Assembly: GCF_035918235.1 (NCBI RefSeq)
Contig: NZ_CP109485.1
Coordinates: 3,038,001-3,102,000 of the forward strand
Length of the DNA: 64,000 bases
Direction: 5' to 3'
Source of the DNA: Streptomyces sp. NBC_01445
GTDB lineage: Bacteria > Actinomycetota > Actinomycetes > Streptomycetales > Streptomycetaceae
The translations under genes and the position numbers were made by a program. Below are positions 8,298 to 16,474 of the stretch, one piece after another. Position 1 is the first letter of the stretch, and every line of letters begins with the position of its first letter. The notes beneath the pieces are model-generated. The model ran no database searches. It was given only the letters and a program-made list of their open reading frames with translations, and was not told the origin of the DNA.

Positions 8298-8337
8298 TTC
8301 CGTTCAACCCGCATTCCGTTCAACCGAATTCCGTTCA
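8298..8337. repeat. Three direct repeats TTCCGTTCA in the leader of the M24 gene
   Basis: TTCCGTTCA occurs at 8298-8306, 8314-8322 and 8329-8337 (spacings of 16 and 15 bp), directly between the end of the Mo-hydroxylase gene and the M24 start. On the minus strand the unit is TGAACGGAA. The regular phasing of about 1.5 helical turns suggests a binding array or a small tandem duplication. Confidence 0.5.
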
Positions 8338-8344
8338 GCCCGGA

Positions 8345-11131
8345 TCAAGCGCCCGGAACGGGGTCGTGCCGGTCGAGGGCGAGCCAGACGCGGTCCCGGG
8401 TGACCGGCATCTCGGTGAAGCGGACACCGGTGGCGTCGCGCAGCGCGTTGGCGAAGGCGGGGGCGACCGGGTTGAAGGGGCTCTCGCTCATCGACTTGGC
8501 GCCGAGCGGGCCGATGGCGTCGGTGGTCTCCATGAAGTGGACCTCCGTGCGCGGGACATCGGCGTACTGCGGGAGGCGGTAGCGGCGGAAGGCGGCGGTG
8601 GTGACCTCGCCGCGGTCGTCGACACGTACCGTCTCAAAAAGCGTCGCGCCCAGCGCCTGGGCTACGCCTCCCTCGACCTGGCCGCGGCACTGCATCGGGT
8701 TCATGACCTTGCCCGCGTCGGCGGCGTGGACGCTGCGCAGGATGCGGATCTCGCCGGTGCCGGGGTCGACGGCGAGGCGGAACCACTGGGCGTTGAAGGC
8801 GACGGAGCGGGGCGAGCCGCCCCAGTGGCCGTCGGCGGCCACCTCGTCCATGGCGCCCTTCGCCTCGGCCGCCTCGTACAACTCCTTCAGCGTCACCACC
8901 CGGCCCGCGCAGTCGAGGGCCTCGGCCCCGAGTACGCACAGGTGACGGGCGACGCCCGTGTGCCGGGCGGCGAAGGTCCGCAGCCGTTCGGCGAGCGAGC
9001 CGGCGGCGAGGAGGACGGCCTTTCCGGCCACCACCGTGCCCGCGGAGCCGAAGGCGCCGGTGTCGTGGCGGACGACGTCCGTGTCGGACTGCCGGATCGT
9101 GAGGCGGTCCTCGGTCGTGTTGAGGGCGCCGGCGGTGATCTGTTTGTGGACGGTGGTGGTGCCGTTGCCGAACTCCGCCGTCCCGACGGCGATGTCGTAC
9201 GTCCCGTCGGACAGGAGCGACACGCGGGCGTCGGCGTAGTGCCCGCCGGGCGGCCCGGTGGCGATCATCGCCATCGCCGTGCCCTGCCCGACCAGCCATC
9301 CCTCGGGCGCCTGCTCGGCGCTGGTGTCCTCGGCGATCGCCTTGCGCACGACCCCCAGGCACTGGTCGAGGCCGTAGGAGGCGATGTGGAGGTCCTCCTC
9401 CTCACCGATCGGGCTGAGCATGTGCTCGCCGGGGCCGATGATGTTCTTCTCGCGGAAGGCCAGCGGGTCCATGCCGAGACGGCGGGCCAGTTCGTCCATG
9501 ACCGATTCGACGGCGAAGGTGACCTGGCCGAGGCCGTAGCCACGGAAGGCGCCGGCCGGGACCACGTTCGTGTAGACGGAGAACGCGTCGACCTTCTTGT
9601 GCGGGGCTCGGTAGACGGCGAAGGACTCGCCGACGCTGTGGAACATGACGGCGGGGCCGTGGTTGCCGTAGGCGCCGGTGTTGGAGACCACGCGCATCTG
9701 GATCGTGGTCAGGGTGCCGTCGGAACGGGCCCCGACCTTGATACCGATGGCGAACGGGTGGCGGGTGGTCGCTCCGTAGAACTGCTCGCCCCGGGTGTAC
9801 TCCAGCTTCACCGGCCGCCGCAGCTTCAGTGCCGCCAGCGTGACGATGTCCTCCGTCAGCATCTCCTGCTTGCCGCCGAAGCCGCCGCCCACGCGTCCCG
9901 CGACGACACGGACCTCGTCCTCGGGCAGGCCGTACAGTGCGCACAGCGCGCGGCGCGTCAGGAACGGGGTCTGGGTGGAGGAACGGACAGTGAGGCGCTC
10001 GCCGGTGCCGTCCTCCTTGGGCTCGAAGTAGGCGACACAGCCGTGGGTCTCCAGGCTCGCGTGCTGGACGCGCTGGGTGCGGAAGGTCTCCTCGTAGACG
10101 ACGTCCGCGTCGGCGAAGCCGTCCTCGACGGAGCCGATCTCGCCGTGCACCTCGCCGGCGACGTTGTTCTCCACGCGGGAGATCCGCACCTCGGGGCCCT
10201 TTCCCTCGTGGATGACGGGGGCGCCGGGGGCCATCGCCTTCTCGGGGTCGGTGACGTAAGGGAGTTGCTCGTAGACCACGTCGATCCGCCGGCAGCCCTC
10301 CTCGGCGGCCTGCTCGCTGTCGGCCACCACGGCGGCGACGCGCTGGCCGACATAGCGGACGGTGTCGTCGAGGACGCGCGTGTCGTCGGGGTCCTCGGTG
10401 GGATGCTCGTGCCGGGCCGAGGAGTACAGGGTCGCGGGGGCGTCCTCGTGGGTGAGGACGGCGTGCACGCCGGGCACGCGCAGGGCGTCCGCAGTGTCGA
10501 TGGAGACGATACGGGCGTGCGGGTACGGGGAGCGCAGCAGTTTCAGGTGGAGCAGCCCGGGGACCTCGACATCGAAGGTGTAGCGGGCGGTGCCGGTCAC
10601 GACCTGGGGGCCGGCGGGCGCGCCGAGACTCTTGCCAACTGCCTTGCCGGCACAGGGGCGTTCCGTGTGCTGCACGCCTCGCACGGCGTCCTCGATGGCG
10701 CGATATCCGGTGCACCGGCAGATGTTGCCCTTGAAGGCGCGGGGCAGGTCGTCCAGTTTGCCGTCGTCGCGCTCGGTGCCCTGCTCGGCTTCGAGGGCGG
10801 CCGTCGTCATCAGGAATCCGGCGGTGCAGAAGCCGCACTGGAACCCCTGGGCGGCGAGGAACTTCTGCTGGACGGGGTGGAGTTCGCCCTCAGGGGACGC
10901 GAGGCCTTCGACCGTCGTCACGCTGCGGCCCTCCGCCCGTACGGCCGGATACAGGCAGCTGTGGACCGGCTCCCCGTCCACATGGACGGTGCAGGCGCCG
11001 CAGTCGCCGGCGTCGCAGCCCTTCTTCACCCCGAACCAGCCGCGCTCGCGCAGATACGTACGCAGACACTGGCCGGCCCGTGGGTCCGTGTCGAAGTGCT
11101 GGTCGTTGACCTCGATGTCGAAGCTCATCAT
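8345..11131 (-). CDS. Xanthine dehydrogenase-family oxidoreductase, fused [2Fe-2S] + molybdopterin subunit
   Basis: 928 residues joining two normally separate subunits. Residues 1-145 form a two-cluster ferredoxin domain: plant-type cysteines C39, C44, C47 and C59, and helical-domain cysteines in CGFC (99-102) and CRC (138-140). From about 175 on is the molybdopterin-cytosine-dinucleotide subunit, with GGGFGGKQE, GAFRGYG and a GAKSMSESP block whose Glu aligns with the catalytic Glu of GVGE motifs. The enzyme should hydroxylate a heterocycle or aldehyde with water as oxygen source; the substrate is unknown. Its start overlaps the stop of the FAD gene (ATGA), with GAGGA upstream of ATG 11131, so the two form one operon. 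Confidence 0.88.
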   Translation of the reverse strand: MMSFDIEVNDQHFDTDPRAGQCLRTYLRERGWFGVKKGCDAGDCGACTVHVDGEPVHSCLYPAVRAEGRSVTTVEGLASPEGELHPVQQKFLAAQGFQCGFCTAGFLMTTAALEAEQGTERDDGKLDDLPRAFKGNICRCTGYRAIEDAVRGVQHTERPCAGKAVGKSLGAPAGPQVVTGTARYTFDVEVPGLLHLKLLRSPYPHARIVSIDTADALRVPGVHAVLTHEDAPATLYSSARHEHPTEDPDDTRVLDDTVRYVGQRVAAVVADSEQAAEEGCRRIDVVYEQLPYVTDPEKAMAPGAPVIHEGKGPEVRISRVENNVAGEVHGEIGSVEDGFADADVVYEETFRTQRVQHASLETHGCVAYFEPKEDGTGERLTVRSSTQTPFLTRRALCALYGLPEDEVRVVAGRVGGGFGGKQEMLTEDIVTLAALKLRRPVKLEYTRGEQFYGATTRHPFAIGIKVGARSDGTLTTIQMRVVSNTGAYGNHGPAVMFHSVGESFAVYRAPHKKVDAFSVYTNVVPAGAFRGYGLGQVTFAVESVMDELARRLGMDPLAFREKNIIGPGEHMLSPIGEEEDLHIASYGLDQCLGVVRKAIAEDTSAEQAPEGWLVGQGTAMAMIATGPPGGHYADARVSLLSDGTYDIAVGTAEFGNGTTTVHKQITAGALNTTEDRLTIRQSDTDVVRHDTGAFGSAGTVVAGKAVLLAAGSLAERLRTFAARHTGVARHLCVLGAEALDCAGRVVTLKELYEAAEAKGAMDEVAADGHWGGSPRSVAFNAQWFRLAVDPGTGEIRILRSVHAADAGKVMNPMQCRGQVEGGVAQALGATLFETVRVDDRGEVTTAAFRRYRLPQYADVPRTEVHFMETTDAIGPLGAKSMSESPFNPVAPAFANALRDATGVRFTEMPVTRDRVWLALDRHDPVPGA

Positions 11132-11958
11132 GCACCGTCCTCAGAGAGCCGGGTCAGTTCATGACGGACTTCCTCGGCGAGGCGGAACCCCATGTGCCGC
11201 CGCCACTCGGGCAGTCCGTGGATGTCGTCGAACCAGTCGTCCTCGCCCACGGCCGCTTCGATGGCCCGCCGGAGTTCACCCTTGTCCGGCAGCAGGGGGA
11301 ACCAGAGGCGGAAGGGGCGTACGGTCGCCGCGCTGATCGTCACCGCCATCGACCCGTCCACCGGATCGAGCGCCCCGATGACCAGCGCTCCCGAGCGGCC
11401 GAGCCCGTACAGCGACGCCTGGCGGAAGGCCGTCCGGCAGCCGAGTGCCCGCGCGGGCAGGGTGACCGAGCGGAGCAACTCGCCCTCGCCCAGGTCCTTG
11501 CGACCCGCGCCGGTGATGAAGTCGGCGACCTTCACGGTCCGCCTCACTCCTGCCTGCGACTGGAGCAGGCACGTGCCGTCGAGCGCGGCGGTCAGCGAGA
11601 TCATGGGCCCGGCCGGCAGCCCGTTGCAGAGGTTCCCGCCCACGGTGGCCATGTTCCAGATCTTGAACGAGGCGAGAAAGGCACGACAGCACTGCTCGAA
11701 CAGAGGCGCCGCCTCGGCCGCGAACTGCCGCCCGAAACGCGAGAGTTGGGCAATAGTGCACGTCGCCGCGATCTCCAGCGCCCCGTCCTCACCGAGGGTG
11801 AGCGACTCCCAGCCCATGCGGCTCAGATCCACCAGGCGCCGCAGATGAGGCTGCGGCTCGGAGAACAGGTACGTGCCCCCGCCCAGCCACGCGTCGCCCG
11901 GTTGCCAGGGCTCCCGCAGCCGGCCGTCACGCACTTCCTTCACCGTGTTCAGATCCAT
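11128..11958 (-). CDS. Xanthine dehydrogenase-family FAD-binding subunit
   Basis: 276 residues of the CoxM/XdhA-type FAD subunit: an N-terminal FAD-binding region (DAWLGGGTYLFSE), the conserved WNMATVGGNLCNGLPAG loop that holds the flavin, and a C-terminal CO-dehydrogenase flavoprotein domain. It passes electrons from the FeS clusters to an acceptor. It is translationally coupled to the fused FeS/Mo gene by a 4-bp overlap. The open frame extends upstream, but ATG 11958 gives the normal family N-terminus (MDLNTVKEVRD). The 261-bp gap to the divergent VOC gene must hold the promoter. It contains a weak dyad TTGGT-N6-ACCAA at 12064-12079. Confidence 0.87.
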   Translation of the reverse strand: MDLNTVKEVRDGRLREPWQPGDAWLGGGTYLFSEPQPHLRRLVDLSRMGWESLTLGEDGALEIAATCTIAQLSRFGRQFAAEAAPLFEQCCRAFLASFKIWNMATVGGNLCNGLPAGPMISLTAALDGTCLLQSQAGVRRTVKVADFITGAGRKDLGEGELLRSVTLPARALGCRTAFRQASLYGLGRSGALVIGALDPVDGSMAVTISAATVRPFRLWFPLLPDKGELRRAIEAAVGEDDWFDDIHGLPEWRRHMGFRLAEEVRHELTRLSEDGA

Positions 11959-12219
11959 GTCTCCAACGCCCCTCAGCTGCTGCCTCACAGCCAGTGAAGC
12001 CGGGAGCGAGTCCGGAAACGACTGGTTCACCACACGGAAAACCCCGCCCCGACACCGTGGGCATTGGTTGAACGACCAAGCAGGTTCTGCCCTCGGCGCA
12101 CCGGGGTCGCGGACCGCATCTGTCCGCGAGAGGTGCCAGGGTGATGCAAGGGCCGCAGACGCACTCCGCCGCGGATCCTCTGCCCGCACACACGCGCCAC
12201 GCCACGAACGGAGCACCCC

Positions 12220-12681
12220 GTGAGCCGCCACATCCAGGTCACCTTCGATGCCCACGACCCGCGGGCACTGTCGTCCTTCTGGCGCGACGTACTGGGCTAC
12301 GTCCACCCCGGCCCGCCCGGCGTCGAGGTGCCCGAGGGCGCCGACCCCCTGGCCGCGTGGGACGGCTTCCTCGCGCGGATCGGCGTACCGGAGGAGCAGC
12401 GCAACACGAGGTCGGCCATCGAGGACCCGGAAGGGCAGGGCCCGCGGCTGTTCTTCCAGCAGGTGCCGGAGGACAAGGCCGCCAAGAACCGCGTCCACCT
12501 CGACGTCCGTGCGGCACCCGGACTGGAGGGGGAGGAGCGCATGGCGGCGCTCGAGGCCGAGTGCGCGCGGCTCGTCGCACTCGGCGCCGCGCGGGTACGA
12601 CGCGATGAGCCCGCTCCCCCGCTGAGCACGGGCTACATCGTGATGAACGACCCGGAGGGGAACGAGTTCTGCCTCGACTGA
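12220..12681 (+). CDS. VOC-fold (glyoxalase/bleomycin-resistance-like) protein
   Basis: 153 residues with the paired beta-alpha-beta-beta-beta units of the VOC superfamily in the common actinomycete glyoxalase_6 form. It starts SRHIQVTFDAHDPRALSSFW, has a central RLFFQQVPEDKAAKNRVHLD strand with His, and ends GYIVMNDPEGNEFCLD. GTG 12220 is preceded by GGAG. Members include small-molecule-binding proteins and dioxygenases, and no specific substrate can be assigned. It converges on the dehydroshikimate dehydratase gene with a 27-bp gap. Confidence 0.85.
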   Translation: MSRHIQVTFDAHDPRALSSFWRDVLGYVHPGPPGVEVPEGADPLAAWDGFLARIGVPEEQRNTRSAIEDPEGQGPRLFFQQVPEDKAAKNRVHLDVRAAPGLEGEERMAALEAECARLVALGAARVRRDEPAPPLSTGYIVMNDPEGNEFCLD

Positions 12682-12708
12682 CGTGGTTCGGCCCGTAGTT
12701 GCGGGGCT

Positions 12709-14535
12709 CTACCTGCGTCCGGGGCGCAGGGCGTGCTGGGCGGCGAGGCGGACGGGGGCGTTCTGGGCGCCGTATCCGCGGTATCCGCCGTCGCGCTGAA
12801 CCAGTTCGAAGAAGACCCGGCCGACCGTCTCCGTGTAGAAGTGGCGGAAGGTGCCGTGCTCGTCACGGTCGTAGAGGATGCCGAGCTCCCGGTACGTCTC
12901 CGCCTCGCCGGGGGCGAGCTCGAAGCGGGCCGCCAGGTCGTCGTAGTAGTTGGGCGGTACGGGCAGCGGGCGGCCGCCCGCGTCCTGGAAGGCGCGCGCG
13001 GCGGCGACCACGTCGTCCGTCGCGAGGGCGATGTGCTGGGCGCGGCCGGCGTCGTCGGCGGGGCCGGGGCCGATGCCCAGGGCGATCCGCACCCTGCCGT
13101 CGTCGTTCGTGACGGCGCGGCTGCGCAGCAGCCCGTAGGGGTCGGCGACGTCGACGCTCTCCTGCGGCCTGAGCCCGAGGACCGTGCGGTGGAAGAGCGC
13201 GGCCTCGTCGAACTGGTGCCAGGGCTGGGTGAGGGCGAGGTGGTCGATCCGCAGGACGGCGCCCCGCCGGTCCCGGCCGGGTTCGCCTGAGCCGTCGCCG
13301 TCGCCGTCGCCGGGTAGCGGCGCGAAGTCCTCCCGCCAGTTCGGCAAGCCCTCCCGGTCCGTCGCGCAGAAGAAGATCTCCACGCCGTCGGGCGCGGCCA
13401 CCGCGTCCAGCGGGGCATCCTCGGGTGCCCGATGGCGGGGCAGTACGGGGGCGAGGAGCGAGTCTGCGCGGGCGGTCGCGGCCGCCGGGTTCGGGGACTC
13501 CAGGCCGAGCGCGTTGAGGGAGAGTCCGTCGCGGTGGCGGACGGGATCCGTGGTGACGAGGATGCGGGCCTCGCCGCGCTGCCACAGTTCGACGGGCTTG
13601 CTGCGGTGCCTGGCGGCCCGGGCCAGGCCGAGCGCGCCGAGGAGCGCGGACACGGCACCGGCGTCCGGGGTGGTGAGTTCCGCGAAGGCGAAGCCGGTGG
13701 GCTGGACCGGTGCGGGCGGCGCCGTGAGGCCGGCGGCCTCCTGGAGGAGCATCAGGGAGCGCCGGGCGTCGACGGCGGTGGGGCCCGCGTCGGCCTGCCG
13801 GAAGACGTCGTTGAACACTTCGAGCGAGAGCGGGCCCGGGTAACCGGCGTTGATCACGTGCCGGACGAGTCCGGTCACGTCCAGGCCGCCCTGCCCGGGG
13901 AAACAGCGGTAGTGGCGACTCCACTGGAGCACGTCCATCGCCATCAGCGGGGCGTCGGCGAGCTGGAGGAAGAAGATCTTCTCGCCGGGGATGTCCTCGA
14001 TGCCCTTGGGGTCGGAGCCGCGGGCGAGGATGTGGAAGCTGTCCAGACAGGTGCCGAGCGCCGGGTGCCCCGCCGCCTCGACGATGCGCCAGGCGTGGTC
14101 GTAGGTGCTGACGTGGCGGCCCCAGGCGAGTGCTTCGTAGGCGACGCGTACGCCGTGTTCCTGCGCCGACTCCGCGAGCCGGTGCAGGTGTTCGGCGGCG
14201 AGCGCGTCGTCGTCGACGGCGAGGGGCGACACGCTGGAGCACACCAGGACGGTGTCGGTGCCGAGCCGGTTCATCAGCCGGAACTTGTGCTCGGCGCGGC
14301 GCAGGTTCCGCTCGAACTCCTGCGGCGGCACCGCCTCGATGTCCCGCATCGGCTGGTAGAGGTCGATGGTCAGGCCGAGGTCGGCGGTGCGGGACCGGAT
14401 CTCCTCGGGGGTGAGCGGACTCGCGAGGAGATCGTTCTCGAAGATCTCCACCCCGTCGAACCCGGCCGAGGCGGCGGCGGTCAGCTTCTCGGTCAGGGAT
14501 CCGCTGAGCGAGACGGTGGCGATCGAGGTACGCAC
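12709..14535 (-). CDS. quiC: 3-dehydroshikimate dehydratase fused to an HPPD-like domain (QuiC1 type)
   Basis: 608 residues. Residues 1-280 are a xylose-isomerase-like TIM barrel. Glu134, Asp165, Gln191 and Glu239 are present at the exact positions I remember as the metal ligands of Pseudomonas putida QuiC1, in YEALAWG, CLDSFH, LQLADAP and LSLEVFND. From about 290 to the end is a 4-hydroxyphenylpyruvate-dioxygenase-like VOC domain, as in QuiC1. The expected reaction is 3-dehydroshikimate to protocatechuate. The neighbours (shikimate/quinate dehydrogenase, TetR, MHS transporter) support a quinate/shikimate catabolic role. ATG 14535 follows a GGAG-rich leader 51 bp after the dehydrogenase stop. 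Confidence 0.92.
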   Translation of the reverse strand: MRTSIATVSLSGSLTEKLTAAASAGFDGVEIFENDLLASPLTPEEIRSRTADLGLTIDLYQPMRDIEAVPPQEFERNLRRAEHKFRLMNRLGTDTVLVCSSVSPLAVDDDALAAEHLHRLAESAQEHGVRVAYEALAWGRHVSTYDHAWRIVEAAGHPALGTCLDSFHILARGSDPKGIEDIPGEKIFFLQLADAPLMAMDVLQWSRHYRCFPGQGGLDVTGLVRHVINAGYPGPLSLEVFNDVFRQADAGPTAVDARRSLMLLQEAAGLTAPPAPVQPTGFAFAELTTPDAGAVSALLGALGLARAARHRSKPVELWQRGEARILVTTDPVRHRDGLSLNALGLESPNPAAATARADSLLAPVLPRHRAPEDAPLDAVAAPDGVEIFFCATDREGLPNWREDFAPLPGDGDGDGSGEPGRDRRGAVLRIDHLALTQPWHQFDEAALFHRTVLGLRPQESVDVADPYGLLRSRAVTNDDGRVRIALGIGPGPADDAGRAQHIALATDDVVAAARAFQDAGGRPLPVPPNYYDDLAARFELAPGEAETYRELGILYDRDEHGTFRHFYTETVGRVFFELVQRDGGYRGYGAQNAPVRLAAQHALRPGRR

Positions 14536-14586
14536 GACGGTGCTCCTTGAGAGGGAGGAGGAGGGGGTCGGTGTGGGGGGCCGGGG

Positions 14587-15462
14587 TCAGCCTCGGGCCG
14601 CCGCCGCACCCGCGAGTTCGGCGATGTCCGCGAGCATCCGCGTGACGTCCGGCTCGCGGCGCGTGAAGAGCCGGAACGCGTCGGCGGCCTGGAACACCGC
14701 CATGCCCGCGCCGTCGAGCGTGGCGCAACCCAACTCCCTTGCGGTGTGCAGGAGTTCCGTCTCCAGCGGACGGTAGACGACTTCCGCGACCCAGAGGGAC
14801 GGGCGCAGCAGGCGGGCGGGGAGCGGAAGTCCCGGGTGGGCGGCCATGCCGGTGGGTGTGGCGTGGACGAGGCCGTCGGCGCGGGCGAGGGGCTCTTCGA
14901 TGCGGTCCGGGGTCCCGGCGGACGCGCGGCCCTCGCCGAAGTGCCGGTTCAGCGACGCGGCCAGGTCCGCGGCCCGCTCGGGCAGTGCGTCCACGACGGT
15001 GAGGTGACCGCCGCCCAGGGTGAGCACGGCGTGCGCGACCGCCGCGCCCGCGCCGCCCGCGCCGAGCTGCACGACCCGGTCGAGCGGGGCGTCGGGCAGG
15101 CCGCGGGCGAAGGAGGCCGCGAATCCGGTGACGTCGGTGTTGTGGCCGACGGCGCGCCCGCCCTCGAACACGACGGTGTTGACGGCGCCGAGCGCCTCCG
15201 CCTGCGGGGCGAGCTCATCGAGGTGCTCAATGACGAGCTGCTTGCAGGGGTGGGTGATGTTCAGGCCGTCGTAGCCCACGGCCCGGGCCGCCCGCACCAG
15301 GTCGCCGACCCGGTCCGGGGTGACACCCAGGGCGTCGATGTCGATCAGCCGGTAGAGATGGCGCAGGCCCTGGCGGTCGGCCTCCCGCTCATGGAGCGCG
15401 GGGCTCAGCGAGGGGCCGATGCCCGAACCGATCAGACCGACGAGACAGGAGTCCTGGGACAC
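14587..15462 (-). CDS. Quinate/shikimate dehydrogenase (AroE/QsuD type)
   Basis: 291 residues with an AroE fold. The substrate motif SLSPALHERE is near the N-terminus, the catalytic Lys is in GLNITHPCKQ, Asp is in VGHNTDVTGF, and a Rossmann loop LGAGGAGAAVAHA follows. The THPCKQ form and the leading shikimate-pocket sequence resemble the catabolic QsuD group more than biosynthetic AroE. It should oxidise shikimate or quinate to 3-dehydro products that feed the adjacent dehydratase. It is first in the minus-strand operon, and its promoter region holds a dyad that also occurs before the transporter gene. A biosynthetic role is possible but less likely here. Confidence 0.9.
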   Translation of the reverse strand: MSQDSCLVGLIGSGIGPSLSPALHEREADRQGLRHLYRLIDIDALGVTPDRVGDLVRAARAVGYDGLNITHPCKQLVIEHLDELAPQAEALGAVNTVVFEGGRAVGHNTDVTGFAASFARGLPDAPLDRVVQLGAGGAGAAVAHAVLTLGGGHLTVVDALPERAADLAASLNRHFGEGRASAGTPDRIEEPLARADGLVHATPTGMAAHPGLPLPARLLRPSLWVAEVVYRPLETELLHTARELGCATLDGAGMAVFQAADAFRLFTRREPDVTRMLADIAELAGAAAARG

Positions 15463-15473
15463 CGCGCTCCTCC

Positions 15474-15500
15474 TAATGTACGAACTGGTTCGTTAGTAAT
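15474..15500. promoter_or_regulatory. Candidate TetR operator between shikimate dehydrogenase and TetR genes
   Basis: The core ACGAAC-TG-GTTCGT (15480-15493) is a perfect 6-bp inverted repeat, 18 bp upstream of the shikimate dehydrogenase start. On the minus strand the 27-bp segment shares 19 positions with 16350-16376 upstream of the transporter gene, including ACTAAC, CCAGT and ATTA at the same spacing. The shared site supports one regulator controlling both units. Confidence 0.65.
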
Positions 15501-15592
15501 ACCAGGAAGGCGTCATCCTGGAAAGGGCAGCCGGTCACCAGCCCCGGCCCTGCTTCTACAATCACCAGCACAGAACCGACCCGGAGGAACGC

Positions 15593-16258
15593 ATGGCCAC
15601 AGTCGAAGAGCCGACGCGACCCGCCGGACGGATCCGCGACGCCGCCCGCACCCGGGCCGAGATCCTCGACGTCGCCACCCAGGAGTTCGCCCGCGCCGGA
15701 TACACGGGCGCCCGCGTCGACGAGATCGCGGCCCGCACCCGCACCACGAAGCGGATGATCTACTACTACTTCGGCGGCAAGGAACAGCTGTTCACGGCGG
15801 TTCTGGAGCACGCGTACTCGGCGATCCGGCAGGCCGAGCAGGAGGTCGACGTCGACCATCTGGACCCGGTCGCGGCCATCCGCCGGCTCGCCGAGCTCAC
15901 CTTCGACCACCACGAGGCGCACCCCGACTTCATCCGCCTGGTCGCGATCGAGAACATCCACGAGGCGGAGCACATCGCCGCCTCCGAGCAGCTCGGCGCG
16001 CTCAACTCGCCCGCGATCGAGGTGATCCGCCGCATCCTCGACGCCGGACGCGCGTCGGGCCTGTTCACGGCCGAGATCGACGCCGTCGACCTGCACGCGA
16101 TGATCAGCTCGTTCTGCTTCTTCCGGGTCTCGAACCGGCACACGTTCGGCGCGCTCTTCGGCCGTGACCTGGTGGCGGAGGACCGGCGCGAGCACTACCG
16201 GACCATGCTCGGCGACATGGTCATCGCCTATCTGACGGCGGACCGCACCGAGGACTAG
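15593..16258 (+). CDS. TetR family regulator of the shikimate/quinate module
   Basis: 221 residues. The N-terminal TetR helix-turn-helix is intact: RAEILDVATQEFARAGYTG, then RVDEIAARTRTTKRMIYYYF. The C-terminal ligand domain is of the TetR_C_33-like type seen in regulators of aromatic catabolism (EAHPDFIRLVAIENIHEAEH). It lies divergent from the dehydrogenase-dehydratase operon and upstream of the transporter on the same strand, and both flanking regions hold the shared operator. A GGAGGA element precedes ATG 15593. I infer that it represses the module and is released by a quinate or shikimate pathway ligand. Confidence 0.88.
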   Translation: MATVEEPTRPAGRIRDAARTRAEILDVATQEFARAGYTGARVDEIAARTRTTKRMIYYYFGGKEQLFTAVLEHAYSAIRQAEQEVDVDHLDPVAAIRRLAELTFDHHEAHPDFIRLVAIENIHEAEHIAASEQLGALNSPAIEVIRRILDAGRASGLFTAEIDAVDLHAMISSFCFFRVSNRHTFGALFGRDLVAEDRREHYRTMLGDMVIAYLTADRTED

Positions 16259-16308
16259 GAGCGGGTACCGGGAGGGCACCTCGTGCGGAAGTTTTCGCGG
16301 CCCACCTC

Positions 16309-16337
16309 TTGACACGCGGGTAACGCCAGCGCAACAT
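16309..16337 (+). promoter_or_regulatory. Probable sigma-70-type promoter of the MHS transporter gene
   Basis: A perfect TTGACA (16309-16314) is followed after 17 bp by CAACAT (16332-16337), a weak but plausible -10. Transcription would start near 16344, just before the operator at 16350-16376, which would allow repression by roadblock or promoter occlusion. Confidence 0.5.
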
Positions 16338-16349
16338 CCGTAGCCATCC

Positions 16350-16376
16350 GCTACTAACTACCCAGTGGGTTAATTA
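16350..16376. promoter_or_regulatory. Second copy of the candidate TetR operator, upstream of the transporter
   Basis: The segment contains CTACCCAGTGGGTT and reads ACTAAC, CCAGT and ATTA at the same offsets as the reverse complement of 15474-15500 (19 of 27 matches). A perfect GGTTAATTAACC palindrome (16368-16379) overlaps its right end. It lies just downstream of the probable TTGACA promoter. Confidence 0.6.
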
Positions 16377-16474
16377 ACCGCTCGCCCTGCCCCAGGGCCG
16401 GAGAAAGACACCGCGACACCACCCCGCACCCCTCCGCTCGCTTCATCGCCGAAGCGTCCCCCTAGGAGTACGCC

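Noticed and set aside
7625..11164. 1,179-codon open frame on the plus strand
   Set aside because: It is antisense to the Mo-hydroxylase and M24 genes, which have clear domain motifs. Long antisense frames are common in GC-rich DNA and this one has no recognisable domain.
12064..12079. TTGGT-N6-ACCAA dyad in the Mo-hydroxylase/VOC spacer
   Set aside because: Arms of only 5 bp are expected by chance; kept only as a remark.
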